From: Melastoma dodecandrum
Lineage: Eukaryota > Streptophyta > Magnoliopsida > Myrtales > Melastomataceae
DNA length: 64,000 bases
NCBI GenBank assembly: GCA_029817715.1
Contig: JARUPY010000189.1
Span: 1,116,001 to 1,180,000 of the forward strand
Direction: 5' to 3'
The position numbers and the translations under genes were made by a program. Shown one piece after another: positions 35,050 to 44,376 of the stretch. A model generated the notes under the pieces. It was not told where the DNA came from. It ran no database searches and saw only the letters and a list, made by a program, of their open reading frames with translations. Position 1 is the first letter of the stretch, and each line of letters begins with the position of its first letter.

Positions 35050-36630
35050 GTTGTCAGAAATATGAGAAATATGAGATTGTCAGATATAAGGCATGCCTGT
35101 TGCCCAGGTATTCTCGGAGAGACCTATGATTAATTTATCAATCCATGAGAAGACATATTCTCCTATGGTGGATGCAACAACATTTAGATATCTGATTAGT
35201 TTATCAATCCATGAAAAGTTGGAGATTAGATTAATGGATGTAGTTACAGCATACTTATATGGTTCTCTTGAGAACGATATATACATGAAACTCCCTGAAG
35301 GATTCAAAATGCCAGAAGCATATAATTCAGATCGTCGAGACCTTTACTCGGTCAAATTATGCTGATTTCTATATGGATTGAAACTATCTGGACGTATGTG
35401 GTATAAACGTCTCAGTGAATATTTATTGAAAAATTGATATCAAAATGATACAATATGTTCATGTGTGTTCATTAAGAGATCTGAATCACAATTTGTAATA
35501 ATTGCTATTTATAATGATGATATGAATATTATTGGAACCACTGATGAAATATTTGAAACAGTTGATTACCTCAAGAAGAATTTGAGATGAAAGATCTCGG
35601 GAAAACAAAGTTATGTCTTTGCTTGCAGGTTGAGCATTTAGAGAATGAAATTTTTATCCATCAATCTACTTATACATCAAAAGTGTTAAAAAGATTTTAT
35701 ATGGATAAAGCGCATCCCCTGAGTAGTCCAATAATCGTGAGATCACTTGATGTAAATAAAGACTCATTTCGACCTCGAATGAATGATGAACTAATTGGTC
35801 TTGAAGTACCATATCTTAGTGCTATTGGGGCACTAATGTATCTTGCTAGTCATACTAGACCTGATATATCATTTGCAGTGAATTTATTAGCAAGATATAG
35901 TTTTTCACCGACTAGGAGACATTGGAATTGAATTAAACATATTTTTTGGTATCTTCGAGGAACTATGGACATGTAATTATATTATCCGTACATCTCTGAA
36001 GAAAAATTGATTGGATACATAGATGCATGATACTTATTCAACCCTCATAATGGTAAATCTCAAACATGGTATTTATTTACGTGTGGTGGTAATACTATAT
36101 CTTGCAGATCTATGAAACAAACAATTACTGTTACATCATCTAACCATTATGAGATTATTGCAATTCATGAAGCTAGTAGAGAATGTGTATGGTTGAGGTC
36201 AGTTATACATCACATTCGAGAGTCATGCGGCTTATCCGTAAGCAAGAATTCCCCAGCAATTTTATATGAGGATAATGCTGCTTGCATTGCTCTATTAAAG
36301 GGAAGATATATCAAAGTTGATCGAACGAAACATATATCACCGAAATTCTTTTTCCCTCATGATTTCCAGAAGAGTGGTGATATTGATGTTCAACAAATAC
36401 GTTCATCGGAAAATCTGGCAGATTTATTCACAAAGGCTTTGCCTACAACAATTTTTGAAAGGTTGGTTCATAAAATTAGAATGCGTAAACTTGGAGATTT
36501 AAAGTGACGTTACTAAGCGGGGGAGTAAACGTATTGTACTCTGTTTTCATTTACCATGGTTTTTTCTTATAGGGTTTTCTATGGAAAGGTTTTTAACGAG
36601 GCAGTATCATATTGGAGATTTAAGGTGGAG
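35050..36630 (+). mobile_element. Ty1/copia element, 3' half: RT and RNase H remnants
   Basis: The + strand encodes the C-terminal two thirds of a copia RT and its RNase H: VDATTFRYLISL, then RLMDVVTAYLYGSL, a catalytic box IYNDDMNIIGT (35510-35521, Asn where copia normally has Val), then GALMYLASHTRPDISFAVNLLARYS. RNase H motifs are SSNHYEIIAIHEASRECVWL, LYEDNAACIAL and SSENLADLFTKALPT. About seven in-frame stops make it dead. A purine-rich tract (gcgggggag near 36518) lies 110 bases before the LTR. Gag, protease and integrase are missing on this side; the left edge abuts unit D directly. Confidence 0.85.
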
Positions 36631-36860
36631 TGTTGTAAATATATTTATTGTGAATGCCCATTATGACTCTCATTTACCTCTAATTAGTTCTTTAGTTACG
36701 ATTGTAATTTAATTTCCTTCTGTTGAAAGTTTCCTATCAATAAAGGGATATCTATTGTATATGTACGATTTGGAAATAAACAAGATTTTCTTCCCTTCTC
36801 TCTTCGGTGTTTTTTTCTATTTCCTCCTTCTTCCTCCCTCCCTTTCTTTATTTTACAACA
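36631..36860 (+). repeat. Copia 3' LTR (230 bp)
   Basis: It begins tgttgtaaat and ends ttacaaca, perfect inverted ends TGTTGTAA/TTACAACA. It is preceded by a purine-rich 'aaggtggag'. The first ~140 bases recur at 41326-41465. Confidence 0.75.
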
Positions 36861-37129
36861 ATTTTCTTGTTTTCCAAATCTCTACGTCCTTATAATGGTC
36901 GGGATCAAAACAAAAAAGTTAAAAATAATTAAAAATAACCCACGCTAATCAAAATTAGTAGAAATATTTAAAATTAAATATAACTAATTAATGTTCAAAT
37001 TCAAATTATTTAAAATCATATTTTTAACTACTCAAATAGTTCACAATCTATGGACAAAATCAATATGAAGACTAATGACTTTCAAAATAATTGCCATGGC
37101 CAAAATAATCACTTATCTTGAGAGGTGTA
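36861..37129. other. AT-rich non-coding spacer
   Basis: No ORF of note. AT-rich DNA between the copia LTR and the end of the CACTA transposase coding region; it may be CACTA intron or 3' sequence. Confidence 0.4.
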
Positions 37130-40070
37130 AAATCAACCCATGAACGGAGAATTATGCATACACTTTGGATATTCATCATCTTCTTGGTTTGGAGTTCCCA
37201 TGACATACAAGTCTTTGGGCTTAAGTCTTACAACTTGGACAAATTGTCCTTGGTCGTATCTTGAACGTAGAAAACTTGCTTAGCTTGAGAAGAAAATACA
37301 TATGGGTCATCCTTCAACAAAACACTAGTATGAATCAAATTGCTGATATTAACTAAAACATTTCCATTTGTGTCTATCTTCATTCCTCATGATGACCTAA
37401 TATCTGCCCATTCACAATGGAACAAGACTACTTTAAAGTTACCATAGTTATCCATCTCAATAATTTCTTTAAGCACCCCATAGTAATCTGTTCCCTCAGC
37501 CCCTACCATAATACCATTGTTTTGGGATTTACGTTACCACCACCTATTATAAATCCATCGAATCTTCGAACAAGGTTATTAGGTCCAAGAGCAAGTGCAA
37601 CTATTTCCACAGAACAATTTTTCTCAAACATATGAGAAACCTACACATTTTATAAAAATAAAAATGAGTCACTGGAAGTAAGAGTTACATAAGGAAAATA
37701 ATGTTGAAAGTCAAACCTTAGAATGCTTACTTTTGCAAGAAGCCATCTACTATACATCTCCACAATTCATTTATTCTCAGTAGCATCACTAGGATTATCT
37801 TAATGTTGAAGTTATCTTTGTTCAGCCAAAAACTCATTGTGCATGCAAGATACAAAGAAATTGTTAAGTAATCTAAATAAATGCTACCAAGTACTTCGCT
37901 GTAGGAGTATCTGCGGTAAATATCCAAGGAATCACAATGAAGAAGCACATAACGATGTGCTTGATCAAGCATTTTATCTTTTTTAGAATAATGCTGTCGA
38001 TTTTGCCAAGAATACACCCACCCGACGAAAATTTATAACATACATCATTCACATTATCATCATTTTTAGGGGGGTGATTAAATCTCGTCTCTATTCCTTC
38101 AATATATCTTGAACAAAGGTGAGACATTCCTCAACCATATATCATTCCGCAATCGATCCATCCGGATGTGCTTTATTACGAACATGAGATTTTAGCCCCA
38201 TTAACATCTTACACAAATTTTAAAAAAGATTAAAAAATGTGATGATTTAAAAAAGTAAATTATAAAAGATCAAAATAATAACAAGTGACCTCTCCCAAAA
38301 GTACATCCATATATACATAACTGGGCCAACGAGTTTTGCCTCTAACGGTATAAGATGCACCATTATCGTAAAAAAACCAGGAGGAAATATTTTCTCCATT
38401 TGATAGAGCAATATGATGACCTTAGATCACAACTCGTCAATTTTATGTGTTAAGTTCTTTGCTGCATAATTCTTTAAAGAAAGTAGATACTTGACAAATA
38501 ACTCTCAACATGCTTTGGTAGAACTCCTCTCAAAGCTACAGGAAGAATATCTTGAATCAAAATATACCTATCGTGACTTTTTAAATTTGTAAGCTTCCGA
38601 TCTTTTAAGTTTACACATCTTGAAATATTCGACGCGTAGCCATCAGGAACTTTAAGAGCTTTCAGAAATCCTAAAACGGTGTCCTTTTCCTTGGTAAACA
38701 TAGAATAGCAAGCATGAGGCAAATAATATCTATTATTAGGAAGAGACATTGGATGAAATTCCAGTCGAACACCAATATCTTCCAAGTCACGTCGTGCATT
38801 CAAATTGTCTTTACGTTTGCCTTCTAAAGTTAACAAAGTTTCAATAATGTTATCACAAACTTTTTTTCTATGTGCATCACATCCAAGTTATGACGAAGTA
38901 AATTATACTCCCAATAAGGAAGATAAAAAAATACGGCGTTTCTTCCAAGACGAATGTATTTCACCACTAGTCAAATTTTCATAATTGTCAAACTCATCAT
39001 AAGGTTCTTAAGTAAAGTCAACTGCATCTGGAAATAATTCTAATTCTTCATTTCTTCTTTCACTTAGTACATCATCATTCATATTGATAATAGGATTGCC
39101 TTGTCTACCTCTCTTCCTCGTACTACTTGTTGACATTCTATATATATGTTGTAAATGATCAACTTGTCTACGAACCTCCATGCCGGGAAGAGGAATAGGA
39201 GCTGCCCTTATTTCAATCTCCCCATCAAATTGATCTTTCTGATATTGAAAAATATGGTTTTCATCCAACCACCATCTATGAACCATATGACATAACTTCT
39301 TTCCATATTTCAACCATCTAGAATGAGTTCCATCGCCACAACATGGACACGCCACGCGACTTTTGGTACTATATCCAGATATATTTTAACATTTCATTTC
39401 TTAAGACATCAAATGTATCTACTCCTTCCCACAATTTCTTCAACTCTTTGATCAATGGGCTAAGGTATCTATATCATTACCTGGACTTTTCTAAACGAGA
39501 ATAACCATGGGAAGAATGATGGTGGATGGTTTCATGCAATTCTAAGGCTCCATATTATAAGGAAATAAAACAACCGAACAAGTACTATATGTTGTGCTCA
39601 TAGTCCGAAAGGGATTAAATCCATCACTAGGTAAGGCCAAACAAACATTTCTAGCATCTGCTGCAAAACTATGATATCGTTCATCAAATGCTTTCCATCT
39701 TAATGCATCAGCAGGATGCCTTAAGGTACCATCTTCAATTCTCTTTTCCTTATGCCATCTCATTGACTCTGCAGTTTTATTATATAAATAAAGTCATTTC
39801 AGTCTTAGGATAAGAGGAAAGTATCTCAACAATTTGGCCGGCCTTTGCTTTTTCAATAATTCAACATCACCATTGTTGTCACCATCCTCATTTTTCTTCG
39901 AATCAATATATCGTGAACGACCACAATATTCACATGATTCCAAGTGTATCTTGTCTCCCACATAGAACATAAAATCATTGGGACAAGCGTCAATTTTTTC
40001 ATACCCAAGGCCTAAATCTTTGACTAATTCTGATTCATAATAAGATTCTAGGAATTTCACCCTTTAGGAA
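37130..40070 (-). pseudogene. CACTA TNP2-type transposase remnant
   Basis: Read on - from 40060: LGLGYEKIDACPNDFMFY with a CEYCGRSRY zinc-type block; then MRWHKEKRIEDGTLRHPAD and CLALPSDGFNPFRTMST, all hallmarks of TNP2/Transposase_21. Next come CPCCGDGTHSRWLKYGKK and HRWWLDENHIF, then SHDRYILIQDILPVALRGVL typical of the DUF4218 region, LCSRYIEGIETRFN, and finally DPYVFSSQAKQVFYVQD typical of DUF4216 (about 37270-37330). TNP2 is the DNA-cutting transposase of plant CACTA elements. Stops and frameshifts break the chain, and the N-terminus is cut off near 40070-40165 where PME sequence starts. It lies upstream, on the same strand, of the unit D Ptta remnant, which is the usual TNP2-then-accessory order of a CACTA element. 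Confidence 0.8.
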
Positions 40071-40171
40071 ATGCTCTAGTCAATAACTTGAGTAACACTG
40101 TGAAGGATATCGCAGACCAGTCATGTAATACTTTTAGATGATAAAGATTTACAATAAATTAGATTTACAAT

Positions 40172-40260
40172 AACCTTTGCTGATGGCGGAAGAATGGCTT
40201 GACAAAACTGGAGTCCCTTTTGTCCCCGGGATGATGAACATAACTTCTTCCTTGGAGTGA
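40172..40260 (+). pseudogene. PME 3' stub (last 28 codons)
   Basis: From 40172 the sequence matches the end of the PME genes: residues P595 to E622 followed by TGA, with one change (DKTGVPF for DKSGVPF). The rest of the gene is missing; CACTA debris lies directly upstream. It cannot be expressed as PME. Confidence 0.9.
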
Positions 40261-41325
40261 CTTCCAGTTTTGCTGTTTTCTGGTTTGTTTTTGCTACAAT
40301 TCAAATTGGTTTTTTTCATTCATTTTCGTCAATGTAATGACTTCCTACATTTATTAGTATTGTATAACATATTGTATATTTTTATGAAAAAATTATCGTA
40401 ATAAATGAATTCTCCTGTTCTAAAACTAAATATTAAAACATAATAAACAAATTTTCAGGAGAGCAACGCAAAACTTCGTATTATTTTCAACTCTTGTTTA
40501 CGAACCAGAAAATTATAATAAAATCCTTAATAAATGCATAAAAACTGAACAAGTACTACGCACACACAAACATTTTCTTCGTGTTGTTATTTAAGATGGA
40601 AAAAAACATAAGAGATATCTCGTATAAAACATTCTACACTTGCTTGATGATAATTCGAACAAAAAAACTAATATTTTGGATAGAACTAATTTGATTATAT
40701 TAACAAATTTCTAAAATATGACTACTACAATATTGTAGCAACATAATAAAAAAAAACACATACACGAAATGCATGTGGTGTATAAAATTTCGTAAAGCTA
40801 CACATAAATTTCGTTGTACTGAAAATATTCAACACAAATAATTCATAAATTAATCTATCATCATGTTTGTAGTTTTCTTCTTGTCGTTAATTGTGAATAA
40901 ACGTCTTACTTTATGAAAGGATTGCATTGCACTTACCGCTAAAACATTTAATAAAAAGATTAAAAAGTTTTGGTACATGCAAAATCTTTGTCATAGGGAA
41001 ATTCGAATACAAAATTATTTCCTTGGAAGCAATTGGTATGTTTTCATTTATGAATAATTAATAGAAGCAAAAAAGGACCACAGAAAAAGTAAAAATATCT
41101 AAAGTTTACCATTTATTTGTATTTAAAAAAAAGATAAAAACTTCATAAACAACAACATATTACTATGCAAATGTTTTGTTTAACTATTTCGTAAAGTTTA
41201 TTCAATAAATTCGTAAAGTGTTTGCATAACTTTAGTTACAAGTATTTCTGCTATTATTTCAAAATATTTCCTTTCAAATACGAAATATTAAAACAAGTTT
41301 TAAGTTTTAAAAAAATATATATTTT
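40261..41325. other. PME 3' UTR plus ancestral 3' flank
   Basis: The first ~280 bases match the 3' UTR of the three intact PME genes. After 'ccttaataaatg' the sequence no longer follows the array (no TTTAGTAA block) but matches 56460-57080 instead, an AT-rich non-coding stretch. This is therefore probably the flank that existed before the TTTAGTAA block was attached to the array units. Confidence 0.65.
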
Positions 41326-41465
41326 TGTTGTAAATATATTTATTGTGAATGCCCATTATGACTCCCATTTACCTATAATTAGTTCTTTAGCTACGATTGT
41401 AATTTAATTTTCTTCCGTTGTAAGTTTCCTATAAATAAATGGATATCTATTGTATATGTAAGAAT
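41326..41465 (+). repeat. Copia LTR fragment
   Basis: It begins tgttgtaaat and follows the first ~140 bases of the LTR at 36631, with scattered substitutions. It stops at 'ttgtatatgta' and passes directly into integrase-region coding sequence, so the rest of the LTR, gag, protease and most of integrase are deleted. Confidence 0.7.
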
Positions 41466-42150
41466 TTTTGGATTTGCGGTATATGTGCTAATTGCTCCAC
41501 CACAACGCACAAAGATGGGACCCCAAGGGAGATTGGGGATATATATTGGATATGAATTACCATCTATAATTAAATATCTTGAGCCATTGATGTGTGATTT
41601 ATTTACGGCACAGTTTGCCGATTGTCATTTTGATGAAATGATATTTCCAACATTAAAAGGGGGAAAATAAGCAGCCGGAAAAGGTAATAATATGGCATGC
41701 GTTATCATTGGCTCACTATGATCCTTGTACAAAGTAATTTGAACTCGAAGTTCAGAAAATTATTCACTTGGAAAATTTAGCAAATCAATTGCTATATGCT
41801 TTTTCTAACCCTAAGAAAGTGACAAAATCTTGTATTCCAGCTGCGAATGCTCCAATAAGAATTGATGTCCCTGAAGGACAATCTAGTATTGCTAATGAGC
41901 TTAAAAGGCAAGTGAAACGTGGTATACCAGTCGGTTCCAAAGATAAAAATCCTTGGAAAATAAAGGAGGTAAAGGCTCAAACTGAGAAAACAATTGCTCT
42001 AGAAGACCTCTAGTCATTGAGAAAATGATTCCGAAAGAAACACAAGTACCTGAAAATGAAGAGATCTCTATCAATTATGTTTTGACAGGAAAGAGATGGG
42101 ATCGAGGTAAAATCGACGTCGCTGAAAATTTGCATATGTTATAGCATTAG
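41466..42150 (+). mobile_element. Copia integrase-RT linker fragment
   Basis: The + strand encodes FGCAVYVLIAPPQRTKMG, RLGIYIGYE, a stretch with DLFTAQFADCHFDE, then LENLANQLLYAFSNPKKVT, IPAANAPIRIDVPEG and KRGIPVGSKDKNPWK. This is the C-terminal integrase/linker part of the same copia group as 35050-36860. It ends within the RT start region (AENLHML, where related elements read about FAYVIAL), then joins PME upstream sequence near 42160. Frameshifts are present near 41665 and 42013. Confidence 0.75.
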
Positions 42151-42172
42151 ATGGGACCTGCACCTACAGCCT

Positions 42173-42371
42173 TGCATGTAGCCCCAGCCGGGGAGATGGT
42201 TTCCGACGTGATGTTCAATATTCTCCAAAGTCAATTGGACGTGAACATAGTCATTAGTAAGATGAAGGAAAATCAGCAAAATGGCGGTCAAGATGAGCCT
42301 AGCCATCATCGGCATATCTTCCCTTCTCCTGGTTGTCATCGCCTTCATCTTCGGGGACTCGGCCACCCCAC
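42173..42371 (+). pseudogene. PME pseudogene, 5' part (split by Ty3 element 2)
   Basis: Promoter sequence homologous to the intact copies runs from 42173, but the TATA box and 5' UTR are deleted: the sequence jumps from 'aaaatcagca' to 'aaatggcgg'. The ATG is at 42281. The reading frame gives MAVKMSLAIIGISSLLLVVI, then jumps in frame from about residue 21 to FIFGDSAT (residues 453-460), losing the PMEI domain and most of the catalytic domain. The LTR of element 2 starts at 42372. The remaining 3' piece is at 56171. Confidence 0.85.
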
Positions 42372-43120
42372 TGTTTGCTTCGAAAGTGACCACGGACAGG
42401 CTGGATCCGAACACGTCGGAAATCTCTGGTACTATGGGCGAACTGGTGCCCGGAGATTCGTTGTACGTGTCTGTGTAGTCGCTGTATGAAATAAAAGAAG
42501 AGATGGAGAAGACAGCGGACGAATACCCTTAAGTTGAAGCACTTAGGGATGCCATCGACGTTGCCTTCGGAGCAGGAACGCAGGAGCACAAAGAGAGCTT
42601 GAACGCTGGAATACTTGAAAATAATAATGACAATATGTTCGTCTGTAGAGAGGTGTTGATATGTGTCCTATACAATGCCTAAGAACAAGTATTTATACTA
42701 AGCTAAATCTACCTATCTATGGTAAAATAATATTGCACATATATTACGTTTCCTTTGCTGCCGGTCTCCATGGAATATCTCATTTCCATATGAGCAATCT
42801 TGGCAACAATCCCCTTCCGAATCCTGAGATCGTCTGGAGCCTTCCTTAACAGCTAAGTTGATTGATCGCATTGCCCATTGGCCTTCGCCGTAGAGTTTCA
42901 TCGCTCGCCGAACTAACTGTCGCTTGTTGCTTCCGCTGTCCCTTGTCGCTCGCCGCCTGGTAACCTCGTCGCTTGGTGACTGCTTCGCCCAGCAAACCTT
43001 CGCCTGGTGTGTTTCCGTTATCACCTCCTTACTGAATTTCCGTCCTTTAGGCCCGCATTCTCGACCGTTGATCCACAGATGAGGCTGAGATCTGTGGCCC
43101 AGAATTTCTGTTGTTAAATA
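42372..43120 (-). repeat. 3' LTR of Ty3/gypsy element 2
   Basis: Homologous along its length to 55432-56170, sharing blocks such as 'ctggatccgaacacgtcgg', 'caagtatttatactaagct' and 'ggtgactgcttcg'. The inner-strand start has TA where the other LTR has the expected CA-complement (ttgttaaata versus ttgttaaaca). Confidence 0.85.
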
Positions 43121-44376
43121 TATAAGTCCCCCCACGAGGCATACTGAGTTATCTATCGCTCCTTGAAAAAGACCAAGTAATCATTCTCCAATAGTTAAAT
43201 GGCGTGTGCAGGCGGACATAAATCTTTGACCGTCGATAACTCCAAAATGTATCGGTTGAGATCTCCCAGGGTAACAGTTGGAATCTCCGAGATATCTTCC
43301 ATGATATCTTCTATCAAGGTCCTTTTACCCTTATGAACTCGTTATAAATGGCGATGCTCGGTTCGTCTTCCAAATCGCAAACATTGCTTCTTAAAGTAAC
43401 CAAGCCATGAAGTTTCTTCCTTTCTTTCGAAATCTTGCCCAGGGACTATGTCCATCACCTTAGCTTGCTTGAGAGCGTATGTCCCTCATTTATGAGGATG
43501 GTGTTCAAGTTCTACACCTTGCTTCCTCTGGAAGGGGAGAGGTCCTGCACAAGTCCTCGGGACAGTATCCTGGGTGGCGTTCATTTGAGCTCGCCTTTGG
43601 TGTTCTCCGGAGATGTCGAGCTCTCGGGGTCGGTGAGAAACCACGAACGAACACTCCATCCTCGGTTCGTTAGCCACACAGCCTTTGGGAGGTCCGACCA
43701 AGCTCCAGATCTTCAACTCCACGGTATCGCGTGTTCTCTGGAGATCCTACATGGTACCCATTAAAGATTAGGGCCTTCTTGTTCTGCTGCATGCTCCACA
43801 GTGCGATGAAGTTTCCATTTACAGTCAAGGATCTTCTTTATCCGAGGGAAGAACCCGGTGTGACGTGTGACCGTCTTCTGCGGATTAACCCACGACTCTT
43901 TTGAGAAGGTTGTAGGGTTTTCTCCACCATAGGGAAGAATCTGGTGTCTGCCTGGTTCCTGTGGATAGACCTTTGAATGTTTGTAAGATCTTCAATAGTG
44001 CATCTCCTTATGAGCGGAAACATCGTCTACTGAGTCGTTTACGTTTCATTCGTTGTACATTCTTCATCAATCAAACTCATGTAATGAATAGATTTGAATG
44101 AGAATGGATATGTTTCTTGAATCTCTTCTCTTACTTATGACTTTTGGATTGTCATTAGTTTCCAAGCAAAGCGATGTTTTAAATGCCGCTGGTTTGCAAG
44201 TGAGGCGACGTTTTCTATTGGGCCTAGACCGCCAAGCGACATTCTCTTTAGGCCACAACCTCTATCGATTTCTGGGGAATATAATGTCTTTGAAGGACTA
44301 GGGTTTCCTGCTCACGCACTTAAAAACCCTTCTCCTGCTTTTCGTATTCTCTGAAACCCTTGTTTTCCTTGACTCT
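43121..44376 (+). other. Upstream region of the antisense gene in element 2
   Basis: This lies between the 3' LTR and the start of the + strand plant-mobile-domain ORF. There is no clear coding block on either strand. A TATA-like sequence (tataaatgg) is at 43343 and could drive the antisense gene, leaving a long leader that may contain an intron; this is only a suggestion. Confidence 0.3.
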
